DNA of 64,000 nucleotides from Nocardioides sp. REDSEA-S33_B3 (GTDB taxonomy: Bacteria; Actinomycetota; Actinomycetes; Propionibacteriales; Nocardioidaceae), in the NCBI GenBank assembly GCA_001627335.1, contig LUPK01000032.1, forward strand, positions 124,001 through 188,000. Reading direction: 5' to 3'. Shown in pieces: positions 9,869-18,919 of the stretch. How positions within the stretch are numbered: the stretch's first letter is position 1; each line of letters starts with the position of its first letter. Below the pieces are notes generated by a model. That model ran no database searches, was not told the DNA's origin, and saw only the letters and a list, made by a program, of their open reading frames with translations. A program made the position numbers and the translations under genes.

Positions 9869-11104
9869 ATGAGCGACCAGGGCCTGTCCATCTTCGACGA
9901 GCAGTCCGGCCAGACCGGCAAGGGCTCTCCCGACGACAAGACCCAGGTGATCCCCGTCGCCCAGGGCGACAAGAGCAGCCAGGGCGGCCAGCCGTCCGGC
10001 GCCTCCGGCAACGCCCCCCAGCGCCCCGTCGTGCCCCCCGCGGCACGGCCCGGCGGTGCTCCATCGGCTCCCGCCGCCCCCGGCTTCCCCGTGGTGCGTC
10101 GTGGCGGCTACGACACCGCCAGCGTCGACGCCAAGGTCCGCCAGCTGCTGGGCGAGAAGTCCGGTCTGGCGCAGAGCCTGACCGAGTCCGAGCAGCGGGT
10201 CGTCGAGCTCGAGGCCGAGCTGGAGCGGGTCCGGACCGAGGTCGCGGAGATGGAGCGACCGTCGTACGCCGGTCTGGGCGGTCGGGCCAGCGCCATGCTC
10301 CGGCTGGCCGAGGAGGAGGCCGCCGACGTGCGGGCCGCCGCGCGCCGCGACGCCGACGAGATCCTCAACCAGGCCGAGCGCGACGCCAAGGCGATCAAGG
10401 CCGACGCCGCCCGTGAGGCCGAGGACATGCGGATGGTGCAGCTCCAGGAGCTCGAGGAGCACCGCACCCGGTTGCTGACCGACGCCGAGCAGGAGCGGTC
10501 GCTGGCCCGCAGCGAGGCCGAGGACCTGCGCGCCGCCGCGAAGCGCGAGGCCGACCAGGTCAAGCTCGCCGCCCAGCAGGAGGCGACCGAGATGCGCACC
10601 TCCGCCCAGCGCGAGGTGGAGAAGGCCCGGGCCGCGGCCGACCGCGAGGTCACCGAGGCCCGCCGCACCCTCGCGGTGGAGAAGGAGCGGCTGGCCCGCG
10701 AGGCCTCCGAGCACCACGAGAGCGCGATGGCCGAGACGCAGCGCCTGGTCACCGAGGCCGAGCAGCGCGCCGCCTCCGCGGAGGAGCGCGGCCGCCAGGC
10801 CACCGCCTCGGCGACCCAGTACCGCGAGCAGTCCCAGGCCGAGGCCGACGCCCTGCTCCAGCGGGCCCGGCGCGAAGCCGAGCAGATCGTGTCCTCGGCG
10901 CAGAAGCAGGCCGAGTCGATCTCCTCGACCGGCACCGCCGAGGCCGAGCGCGAGCTGGCCGCGGTGCGCGCGGAGGTGGAGCGGCTGCAGAAGCGTCGCG
11001 ACGGCATCACCGCCCAGCTCTCCTCGCTGGCCGACATCGTGTCCGGCTTCGGCAACGACGAGCCCGAGGCCCCTGCCGACGCACCGCAGAACGACGAGTC
11101 GTGA
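9869..11104 (+). CDS. Long coiled-coil protein of the actinobacterial DivIVA/Scy-like type
   Basis: Disordered N-terminus, then Ala/Glu/Arg-rich heptad-type sequence with DivIVA-like ADEILNQAERDAKAIKADAAREAE. Confidence 0.6.
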   Translation: MSDQGLSIFDEQSGQTGKGSPDDKTQVIPVAQGDKSSQGGQPSGASGNAPQRPVVPPAARPGGAPSAPAAPGFPVVRRGGYDTASVDAKVRQLLGEKSGLAQSLTESEQRVVELEAELERVRTEVAEMERPSYAGLGGRASAMLRLAEEEAADVRAAARRDADEILNQAERDAKAIKADAAREAEDMRMVQLQELEEHRTRLLTDAEQERSLARSEAEDLRAAAKREADQVKLAAQQEATEMRTSAQREVEKARAAADREVTEARRTLAVEKERLAREASEHHESAMAETQRLVTEAEQRAASAEERGRQATASATQYREQSQAEADALLQRARREAEQIVSSAQKQAESISSTGTAEAERELAAVRAEVERLQKRRDGITAQLSSLADIVSGFGNDEPEAPADAPQNDES

Positions 11105-12339
11105 CGAGCGAGCCCGGCGGGTCCGACGACCAGCGGTCCGCCGGGCCGCAGGACTCGACCGACCCCCGTGACCCCCGTGACCCCCGTGACCCCCGCGACC
11201 CCCGCGACACCGTCGCGATGGTCGAGGAGCACGAGCAGGAGGCCACCGACGACGACGCCCACGTGGGGCTCGTCGGCGGACCCGAGCACCTCGGGACACC
11301 CGGTCCCCCGCTGGACCGGCGTTCGCCGTTCTACCTCGGCTTCTTCGGCGGCCTGGGGGCGCTGACCGCCTGGTGGCTGGGCACCACGATCCTGGCGATC
11401 GGTTCGACGCTGCTGCTGATCGTGGTCTCGCTGTTCCTGGCCGCGGGGCTGCACCCGGCGGTGCTGTTCCTGGAGCGGCGCGGGCTGCGGCGCGGCTTCG
11501 CGGTCCTGGCCGTCATCATCGCCGCTCTCGGGGCCCTCACGCTCTTCGTGGTGGCGATCGTGCCGGTCATCGCCGACCAGGTCCGCGCCATCACCGACAA
11601 CGCGCCCGGCTGGTTCGACCAGCTCCAGCGCAACGAACGGGTGCGCGCGCTCGACGAGGAGTACCAGCTCCTCGACCGCGCCCGCGACTACGTCAGCAAC
11701 GGCGACTTCCTCTCCGGGCTCTTCGGCGGGGTCCTCGGCTTCGGGCTCGCCCTGGTCGGCGCGTTCTTCAACGCCTTCATCGTGCTGGTCCTGACGCTGT
11801 ACTTCCTGGCGTCGATGGAGACCACCAAGGGCGCCCTCTACCGTCTGGCCCCCGCCTCGCGCCGTGACCGCGTCAGCCGGCTCGGCGACCGGATCCTCGC
11901 CAGCGTCGGCGGCTACGTGTCCGGCGCCTTCATCGTGGCCCTGATCTCGGGGATCTCCTCGCTGGTGTTCCTGTTCGTCATCGGCCTCGGCGAGTACGCC
12001 GTGGCGCTGGCCACCGTGGTGGCGCTGCTGGGCGTGATCCCGATGATCGGTGCCACCCTGGGCGCCATCGCCGTCACGGCCATCGGCTTCGCCACCGACG
12101 TGCAGACCGGCATCGCCTGCATCGTCTTCTACGTGGTCTACCAGCAGGTCGAGAACTACCTGATCTACCCGCGCGTGATGTCGCGCTCCGTGGACCTGCC
12201 CGGGGCCGTCATCGTCATCGCCGCGCTCGTCGGCGCCGCGCTGCTCGGCGTCGTCGGTGCGCTGCTGGCGATCCCCACGGCCGCGGGCATCCTGATGCTG
12301 CTGCGCGAGGTCTACGTCCGCCGCCAGGACGTCTCCTAG
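11101..12339 (+). CDS. AI-2E family transporter
   Basis: TM-rich; GVIPMIGATLGAIAVTAI and YQQVENYLIYPRVMSRSVDLPG typical of the AI-2E/UPF0118 family. Confidence 0.92.
   Translation: MTSEPGGSDDQRSAGPQDSTDPRDPRDPRDPRDPRDTVAMVEEHEQEATDDDAHVGLVGGPEHLGTPGPPLDRRSPFYLGFFGGLGALTAWWLGTTILAIGSTLLLIVVSLFLAAGLHPAVLFLERRGLRRGFAVLAVIIAALGALTLFVVAIVPVIADQVRAITDNAPGWFDQLQRNERVRALDEEYQLLDRARDYVSNGDFLSGLFGGVLGFGLALVGAFFNAFIVLVLTLYFLASMETTKGALYRLAPASRRDRVSRLGDRILASVGGYVSGAFIVALISGISSLVFLFVIGLGEYAVALATVVALLGVIPMIGATLGAIAVTAIGFATDVQTGIACIVFYVVYQQVENYLIYPRVMSRSVDLPGAVIVIAALVGAALLGVVGALLAIPTAAGILMLLREVYVRRQDVS
11161..11205 (+). repeat. 9-bp in-frame tandem repeat encoding (DPR)5
   Basis: GACCCCCGT x3 then GACCCCCGC x2. 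Confidence 0.9.
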
Positions 12340-12364
12340 CGGACGTCCCCCGGACCGGCCGGCC

Positions 12365-13360
12365 TCACAGGACCGGCTCGGGCCGCTCCGCGAGCCGGGC
12401 CGGGCGGCCCTCGCCGAGCTTCACGCCGACGACCCCGGCCAGCACCAGCACGCCACCCAGCAGCTGGACCGCCCGCGGGAGCTCCCCGAGGAGCAGCCAT
12501 GCGGCCACGACCGCAGCCAGGACCTCGGTGAGCGCCACGAACGACGCCAGTCGCGACCCGAGACGCCGGCCGGCGGCGATGCCGGAGGTGTAGGCCACCC
12601 CGGCCGTCACCAGGCCGAGCACGAGCACGGGGACCCACCACGCCACCGTCGTACCGGCAGGGCCGGCGTAGGACACCTCGGCCGTGGCGACCCGCATCGG
12701 CAGCAGGCCCACGAGACCGAGGAGCGCCAGCGAGGCCGACCCGACGACCAGGCCGCCGGCGGCCAGGGTCAGGGGCGGCAGACCGTTGCCCTCGTCGGCG
12801 GAGATCAGGAAGTACGCCGTGGCGCCGATCATCGCACCCAGGGCCCAGGCCACGCCGACCAGGCTGAGGTCGGCGCCGGAGACGACGTCGAGCACGAGCA
12901 CGAGCCCGACCGCCGCCACCCCTGCGCCGGCCAGCGTGATGGGCCCCGGCCGCTGCCCGTGGCGCAGCCACAGCCACAGCACGACGGCTGCCGGCGCGGT
13001 GTACTCGATCAGCAACGCGGGCGCCACCTGCATGTGCTGGACGGCCGAGAAGTAGCAGAACTGCGCCCCGGCCACGGCCAGGACGCCGTAGAGGACGACC
13101 ACCGTGGCGTTGCGGCGCAGGAGCGCCCAGCGACCGCGCAGCGCGACCAGGCCCAGCGGCAGCACGACCAGCGCGGCGACGCTGACCCGCACGAGCGTCG
13201 CGGCGCCAGGCGACCAACCGGTGTCGAGCAGCCCGCGTGCCACCGCCCCGGACAGCCCGAACGACAGCGCGCTGACCAGGGCGAAGGTCAGTCCCGCGGA
13301 CAGCCGGGAAGCGGACGCACCCGGGCCCGAGACCGGTACGTCATGAGTCAACGTCGTCAT
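12365..13360 (-). CDS. EamA/DMT family transporter
   Basis: LTFALVSALSFGLSGAVARGLLDTGWSPGAATLVRV; 10 TM segments. Confidence 0.88.
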   Translation of the reverse strand: MTTLTHDVPVSGPGASASRLSAGLTFALVSALSFGLSGAVARGLLDTGWSPGAATLVRVSVAALVVLPLGLVALRGRWALLRRNATVVVLYGVLAVAGAQFCYFSAVQHMQVAPALLIEYTAPAAVVLWLWLRHGQRPGPITLAGAGVAAVGLVLVLDVVSGADLSLVGVAWALGAMIGATAYFLISADEGNGLPPLTLAAGGLVVGSASLALLGLVGLLPMRVATAEVSYAGPAGTTVAWWVPVLVLGLVTAGVAYTSGIAAGRRLGSRLASFVALTEVLAAVVAAWLLLGELPRAVQLLGGVLVLAGVVGVKLGEGRPARLAERPEPVL

Positions 13361-13371
13361 GGATCATGACG
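13355..13371. promoter_or_regulatory. Palindrome CGTCATG-GAT-CATGACG at the EamA start, EamA/CGNR divergent region
   Basis: Perfect 7-bp arms; on the minus strand it lies just downstream of TTGACA-N17-TACCGT. Confidence 0.5.
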
Positions 13372-13398
13372 GTAGGCCGTGCGTAGTAACGTGTCAAC

Positions 13399-13938
13399 GT
13401 GGTTTTCGCCCATGACACCGAGATGTCCCTCCAGGCCGCCGTCGAGCTGACCAACACCGCCGGCGACCCCGACACCCTGCTGACCGTGGCGGCGCTCGAC
13501 GAGTACTACACCGGCTTCGAGTACACCGGTCGCCACGAGCGCACCCGTGCCGAGCTGGAGGAGGTGCGCGCGCTGCGGCCGCGCTTCCGCGAGCTCTTCA
13601 CGGCCAGTCGCGAAGAGGCGGTCGAGATCGTCAACCACATGCTGGCCGAGGCGGGCGCGGTCCCCCAGCTGGTGCGTCACGACCCCTACGACTGGCACAT
13701 CCACGCCTGCTCGCCGGACGCACCGCTCGCGACCAGGATCACGGTGGAGACCGCGATGGCGATGGTCGACGTGGTCCGCACCGACGAGATGTCCCGCCTG
13801 GGCGTCTGCGAGGACGACGACTGCGACGGCATCGTGCTCGACCTCTCCCGCAACCGGTCGAAGCGGTTCTGCTCGACCACCTGCGGCAACCGCAACGCGG
13901 TCGCCGCCTACCGCGCCCGCCAGGCGGGCGAGGCGTAA
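13399..13938 (+). CDS. CGNR zinc finger domain-containing (ABATE) regulator
   Basis: C-terminal LGVCEDDDCDGIVLDLSRNRSKRFCSTTCGNRNAVAAYRAR. Confidence 0.92.
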   Translation: MVFAHDTEMSLQAAVELTNTAGDPDTLLTVAALDEYYTGFEYTGRHERTRAELEEVRALRPRFRELFTASREEAVEIVNHMLAEAGAVPQLVRHDPYDWHIHACSPDAPLATRITVETAMAMVDVVRTDEMSRLGVCEDDDCDGIVLDLSRNRSKRFCSTTCGNRNAVAAYRARQAGEA

Positions 13939-13990
13939 CCGCCAGGGCCCCGGAGCCGTTGAGGGGGCGAACCCGACCCGAAAGGCCCCG

Positions 13991-15865
13991 ATGTCCCGCC
14001 TCCGCCGCCTCGCCACGCTCACCTGCGCCGGCCTGGCCCCGTTCGCCCTGGCCGGCTCCGCCACCCCTGCGCCGGCCACCGCGACGGTCCCGCAGTCCAC
14101 GCCCACTTCGAGCCCCGTGGCCACCGCCGCCGAGGCACTGGCCTCCCCGACCGGCCGCGCCGTGGTGCGCTTCGCCGACGTCCCCAGTCGTGCCCAGCTG
14201 CGCGCCCTGCGCGGCCTCGGCCTGACCGTCCGCGGCCTGGACGCCCTGCCGATGGCCGTGGTCCACGGCCCCGCGGCGACCCTGGCCCGCATCGTCCCCG
14301 AGGGACTCGGCCTGGACGTGCGGCCCGACGAGGTGCTCGCCTACGCCGACACCGCGTCCTCCGACGTCATGTCCTCCTCCCCCGCCGCGGCGAAGAAGCT
14401 GCGCAGCCGGGGCCTGACCGGCAAGGGCGTGACCGTCGGGGTCATCGACTCCGGCTGCGACGGGACCCACCCCGACCTCGCCGACCACATCGTCCACAAC
14501 GTGGTCCTGCTCAGCCCGGAGTACGCCAACGCCGGCACCTCCCCGGTGCTGCCGATCCCGATGGGCGACACGCCCTACTCCAACACCGACCTCGGCTCGG
14601 GCCACGGCACCCACGTGGCGGGCATCGTCGCCGCCGACGGCACCAGCAGCCCCGACCACCTCGGCGTGGCCCCGGACGCCGAGCTGGCGTGCTTCGCCAT
14701 CGGTGCCGTCATCACGACCACCGCCGTGGTCACCGCCTACGACTACATCCTCGACCAGCCCGACCTGCTCGGCATCGACGTCATCAACAACTCCTGGGGC
14801 AACAGCTTCCGGCAGTACGACCCCGAGGACCCGGTCAACGTCGCCACCAAGGCCGTGAGCGACCGGGGCGTGACCGTCGTCTTCTCCGCCGGCAACTCCG
14901 GCTCCGGGGACGCCGAGGCGAGCGTCAGCCCCTTCAACCAGGCCCCGTGGGTGATCTCCGTGGCCGCCGGCGACCTCTCCCGCCAGCGCGGCAGCTTCTC
15001 CTCCAACGGCCTGGAGCTCGACAACGGCCGAGCAGTCGCGATCGGTGCGGACGGGCACACCGTCCACCGTGGCGACCGGATCGGCCTGACCCAGCCCGAC
15101 ATCATGGCGCCCGGCGTCTCGATCTCCTCCTCGTGCGACAGCACGGGCAGCGTGATCGGGCCCTGCCCCGACCACGGCAACACCTCGGCCTCCGGCACCT
15201 CGATGTCCGCACCGCACATCGCCGGCGCGGCGGCCGTCCTGCTGCAGGCCAACCCGAGGCTCACCCCCGCTCAGGTGCAGCTGGCCATGAAGGCGACCGC
15301 CAGCCCGGTGCGGACCCCGGACGGGACCATCCTGGGCTCCCACCAGGTCGGCTACGGGCACGTGAACCTCGACCGGGCCGTGACGCTGGTCAAGGGTCGC
15401 TCCGGCAAGGCCCTGAAGAAGAGGATCGCCCGGGCCATGCGCACGGCCGACCGCCGCCTCGCACGCCAGGACGACTGGAAGGTCGCGCGCACCGACCAGT
15501 GGCAGTCCGACGCCCTGCCGGTCGCCGTCGACCCGCTGCCGTTCTTCGACACCCACGAGCTGAGGGTGGCCAAGAGCACCGACGCGGTGAAGCTGGCCGT
15601 GGTCTACCCGACCCCCGGCACCGCCGCGAACCTCGCCGAGGTCACGGCCACCCTGGTCGCCGCCGACGGCACCGAGGTCGGGTCCACCAGCACGGACCTG
15701 CTCTTCAGCCACGGCACCGGGTCGGTGCTGCTGGAGGACGTGGCCCCCGGCGACTACACCCTCGAGCTCGGGGGCTACTACGTGTCCGACCCCGACACCC
15801 TGGACAGCGACTCCATCAACGGCCGCGTCGTCTTCGTGTCGGCCTCCCAGCTGAAGCGACGCTGA
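13991..15865 (+). CDS. Secreted S8 family (subtilisin-like) serine peptidase
   Basis: Signal peptide; VGVIDSGCDGTHPDL, GHGTHVAGIV, SGTSMSAPHIAGAAAVL. Confidence 0.93.
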   Translation: MSRLRRLATLTCAGLAPFALAGSATPAPATATVPQSTPTSSPVATAAEALASPTGRAVVRFADVPSRAQLRALRGLGLTVRGLDALPMAVVHGPAATLARIVPEGLGLDVRPDEVLAYADTASSDVMSSSPAAAKKLRSRGLTGKGVTVGVIDSGCDGTHPDLADHIVHNVVLLSPEYANAGTSPVLPIPMGDTPYSNTDLGSGHGTHVAGIVAADGTSSPDHLGVAPDAELACFAIGAVITTTAVVTAYDYILDQPDLLGIDVINNSWGNSFRQYDPEDPVNVATKAVSDRGVTVVFSAGNSGSGDAEASVSPFNQAPWVISVAAGDLSRQRGSFSSNGLELDNGRAVAIGADGHTVHRGDRIGLTQPDIMAPGVSISSSCDSTGSVIGPCPDHGNTSASGTSMSAPHIAGAAAVLLQANPRLTPAQVQLAMKATASPVRTPDGTILGSHQVGYGHVNLDRAVTLVKGRSGKALKKRIARAMRTADRRLARQDDWKVARTDQWQSDALPVAVDPLPFFDTHELRVAKSTDAVKLAVVYPTPGTAANLAEVTATLVAADGTEVGSTSTDLLFSHGTGSVLLEDVAPGDYTLELGGYYVSDPDTLDSDSINGRVVFVSASQLKRR

Positions 15866-15896
15866 GGCGAGGCACCACTCCGTCGTCCTGACCCGC

Positions 15897-15929
15897 GGAG
15901 GTCCCGCCCCGACCCGGGGCGGGACCTCC
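15897..15929 (+). terminator. Hairpin downstream of the S8 peptidase
   Basis: GGAGGTCCCGCCCCG-acc-CGGGGCGGGACCTCC perfect 15-bp stem. Confidence 0.8.
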
Positions 15930-16027
15930 GTCATCCCCCCCCCGCCGGTTCCGGCCCGCGGTCACCGACGCTGTGCCACCCTGGACGCACGGGGAGCCCG
16001 TGTCCCCCATCCCCCACCAGGAGCGCC

Positions 16028-16405
16028 GTGCCCACGCAGATCCTCGTCGTCGACGACGACCCCGACCTGTCACTGCTGATGGCCCTGTTCCTGCGCAAGC
16101 ACGGCCACCAGGTCGACACGGCCGCAGACGGACGCGCCGCGCTGGAGAAGATCCGCACGTCGGCACCGGACCTGGTGGTGCTGGACTGGAACATGCCCCA
16201 TCTCGACGGCCTCGGCCTAGCCGCAGCCGTGCGCGGAGAGCTCGGCCTGACCGGTCTTCCCCTGCTCATGGTCACCGCGATCCCCGACCACGCCCAGGCA
16301 CTGGCAGGCGGCGTCGACAAGGTGATGGCCAAGCCGTTCACCTCCGCCACCCTCGTCGGCGCGGTCGAGGAACTGCTCACCGCGGCCGGCAGGACCTCCG
16401 CCTGA
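16028..16405 (+). CDS. Stand-alone response regulator receiver (CheY-like)
   Basis: QILVVDDDPDLSLLM, LVVLDWNMPHLDGL, KVMAKPFTSATL; no output domain. Confidence 0.9.
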   Translation: MPTQILVVDDDPDLSLLMALFLRKHGHQVDTAADGRAALEKIRTSAPDLVVLDWNMPHLDGLGLAAAVRGELGLTGLPLLMVTAIPDHAQALAGGVDKVMAKPFTSATLVGAVEELLTAAGRTSA

Positions 16406-16418
16406 GGGTGGAACGACG

Positions 16419-16450
16419 ACCGGCCCCCGTCTGAGCAGACGAGGGCCGGT
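16419..16450. terminator. Hairpin between convergent response regulator and hydroxyacyl-CoA dehydrogenase genes
   Basis: ACCGGCCCCCGTCTG-ag-CAGACGAGGGCCGGT, one mismatch. Confidence 0.7.
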
Positions 16451-16468
16451 GACGCCGGGACCGGACGG

Positions 16469-18286
16469 TCAGCGAGCGCTGTAGTCGCGGAAGCCGCGCT
16501 TGGTCTTGCGACCGAGGTAGCCCGCGGTGACCAGGTGCTCCAGGAGCGGTGCCGGGGCGAAGCCGGGCTCGCGGAACTCCAGGTACAGCTCTCGCTGGAT
16601 GGCCAGCGACACGTCGTTGCCGACCACGTCGAGCAGCTCGAAGGGGCCCATCGGGAGGGCACAGCCCTGCTTCATGGCGGTGTCGATGTCGTCGGCGGTC
16701 GCGTAGTGCGCCTCGAGCATCTTCACCGCGTCGTTGAGGTAGGGGAAGAGCAGCGCGTTGACGATGAAGCCCGCGCGGTCCGTGCACGAGACCGCGACCT
16801 TGCCGACCTTCGCGCACAGCGCCCGGACGGTCTCGGTGACCGCGTCGTCGGTGGAGACGGTCGAGACGACCTCGACCAGCTTCATGACGGTCGCCGGGTT
16901 GAAGAAGTGCATCCCGATGACGTCCTGCGGACGCGAGGTCACCTTGGCCATCGCGATGATCGGCAACGAGGAGGTGGTGGTGGCCAGGATCGCGCCGGGC
17001 TTGCAGATGTCGTCGAGGTTCTCGAACAGCGTGGTCTTGATGGCCAGGTCCTCGGCGATGGCCTCGACCACGATGTCGACCGTGCTCAGGTCGTCGAGCG
17101 AGGTGGTGCCGCTGACGCGGGCCAACACCTCGGTCTTCTGCTCCTCGGTGGCGCGGCCACGCTGGATCTGCTTGTCGAAGTTCTTGGTGATGGCCGCGAC
17201 GACCCCGGCGACCTTCTCCTGCGAGCGACCGACGAACAGCACGTCGTAGCCGGCCTTGGCGAACACCTCGACGATGCCCGATGCCATCGTGCCGGTGCCC
17301 ACCACGCCGACCTGGGCGATCTCGTGACGCAGCGCCGGAGCCGCGTCGGCGCTGGGCGTCGCCGCGTCGTCGACCACCACCGGGGAGTCGGGCTGCTCGT
17401 AGGTGTAGAAGCCACGACCGGTCTTGCGGCCCAGCAGGCCGGCGGTGACCATCTGCTTGAGGATCGGGGTGGGCGCGTGCAGCCGGTCGCGACCCTGGCG
17501 GTACATCGTCTCGAGGATCTCGTAGGCGGTGTCGAGGCCGATCAGGTCCAGCAGGGCCAGCGGACCCATCGGGTAGCCGCAGCCGAAGCGCATCGCGGCG
17601 TCGATGTCCTCGCGCGATGCGTAGCGCTGCTCGAACATCGAGGCGGCGTGGTTGAGGTAGCCGAAGAGCAGCGTGTTGGCGATGAACCCGGCCTTGTCGC
17701 CGCAGACCACCGGGCTCTTGCCCAGCGACCCCAGCAGGGCCTGCACGTCGTCGAGGACGGCCGGCTCGGTCACGACGGTCCGCACGACCTCCACCAGCCG
17801 CTGCACGGGTGCGGGGTTGAAGAAGTGGATGCCGACCACGCGGCCGGGCGCGGAGGTCGCGGTGGACAGCTCGGTCACCGACAGGGAGGAGGTGTTGGTC
17901 GCCAGGATCGCGTCGGGCGAGACGATGGCGTCGAGGTCGCGGAAGATGGAGACCTTCACGTCCATGGACTCGACGACGGCCTCGACCACGAGGTCGGCGT
18001 CGGCGAGGTCCTTCAGGGTCGTGGTGAAGGAGATCCGGCCCAGGAGCGCGTCTGCCTCGTCCTGGGTCAGCTTCTCGCGCGCGACGGCGCGGCCGGTGGA
18101 GGCCTCGAGGTGGCGACGGCCGCGGGCCACGCCCTCGTCGTCCTTCTCCACACCGACCACGGCGTAGCCGTGACGGGCGAAGACCTCGGCGATGCCGGCA
18201 CCCATGGTGCCGAGGCCCACGACACCGATGGTGGTGAAGGTGCGGGCGGTGTCAGGAGTCTCGGGAGCGGTCATGGGCGGCATCAT
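16469..18286 (-). CDS. 3-hydroxyacyl-CoA (3-hydroxybutyryl-CoA) dehydrogenase, tandem double-domain protein
   Basis: Two successive NAD-binding + C-terminal units: GVVGLGTMGAGIAEVFARHGY / GVVGTGTMASGIVEVFAKAGY and HFFNPAPVQRLVEVV / HFFNPATVMKLVEVV. Confidence 0.92.
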   Translation of the reverse strand: MMPPMTAPETPDTARTFTTIGVVGLGTMGAGIAEVFARHGYAVVGVEKDDEGVARGRRHLEASTGRAVAREKLTQDEADALLGRISFTTTLKDLADADLVVEAVVESMDVKVSIFRDLDAIVSPDAILATNTSSLSVTELSTATSAPGRVVGIHFFNPAPVQRLVEVVRTVVTEPAVLDDVQALLGSLGKSPVVCGDKAGFIANTLLFGYLNHAASMFEQRYASREDIDAAMRFGCGYPMGPLALLDLIGLDTAYEILETMYRQGRDRLHAPTPILKQMVTAGLLGRKTGRGFYTYEQPDSPVVVDDAATPSADAAPALRHEIAQVGVVGTGTMASGIVEVFAKAGYDVLFVGRSQEKVAGVVAAITKNFDKQIQRGRATEEQKTEVLARVSGTTSLDDLSTVDIVVEAIAEDLAIKTTLFENLDDICKPGAILATTTSSLPIIAMAKVTSRPQDVIGMHFFNPATVMKLVEVVSTVSTDDAVTETVRALCAKVGKVAVSCTDRAGFIVNALLFPYLNDAVKMLEAHYATADDIDTAMKQGCALPMGPFELLDVVGNDVSLAIQRELYLEFREPGFAPAPLLEHLVTAGYLGRKTKRGFRDYSAR

Positions 18287-18317
18287 GGCACGGGTCGGGC
18301 ACCCTGCCTGTGGCCTG

Positions 18318-18334
18318 GTTCACTGGTCGGTAAC
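18318..18334 (-). promoter_or_regulatory. Motif copy (minus strand GTTACCGACCAGTGAAC) upstream of the 3-hydroxyacyl-CoA dehydrogenase
   Basis: Matches the ccr motif at 8211; 32-48 nt upstream of the gene. Confidence 0.5.
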
Positions 18335-18345
18335 TTAGCGGCCGC

Positions 18346-18900
18346 TCAGGCACGGGATGATCGATCCAAGTGCCGCCTGAGCACCTCGCGGGCACCGCAC
18401 CGGTCCAGCCCGAGGTCCTGCTCGTGGCGACGGATCCGGGCCAGGTGGGGCGGAGGCGCAGGGTCCTCGGAGAAGCCCAGGCGGCGGTAGAACGGCCCGT
18501 TCCAGGGCACGTCGCGGTAGGTGCACAGGGTCAGCGAGTCGTGACCGGCCCACCGGGCCTCCTCGCAGGCGGCGTGCACGAGTGCGGTGCCGACGCCCCG
18601 GCGGCCGTGCTCGGGCAGCAGTACCGAGAGCTGCTCGAGGTGGGCGGTGAGGGCCCCGTCGTCGGCGCGGAGCCACAGCAGGTGGGCGAAGCCGACCGGC
18701 CCGTCGGCGTACGCCGGGTCGACGGCGACCAGGAGGGCCCCGTCGGCCGCGTCCCTGCTCGTCCCGCTCGGCGCGGGCGCCAGCAGGGCCGGCACGACGG
18801 CCTCCCCGAACCAGTCGGCGAAGGGCGCGGCCCCCGAGTCCTCGATGGCGGCGAGGTGCCGCAGCTCGGAGGGCCGCGCCGGGTGGACCGACAGCGTCAT
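18346..18900 (-). CDS. GNAT family N-acetyltransferase
   Basis: LEQLSVLLPEHGRRGVGTALVHAACEEARWAGHDSLTLCTYRDVPWNGPFYRRLGF. Confidence 0.88.
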   Translation of the reverse strand: MTLSVHPARPSELRHLAAIEDSGAAPFADWFGEAVVPALLAPAPSGTSRDAADGALLVAVDPAYADGPVGFAHLLWLRADDGALTAHLEQLSVLLPEHGRRGVGTALVHAACEEARWAGHDSLTLCTYRDVPWNGPFYRRLGFSEDPAPPPHLARIRRHEQDLGLDRCGAREVLRRHLDRSSRA

Positions 18901-18919
18901 CGTCGGACCACCACCGGGC

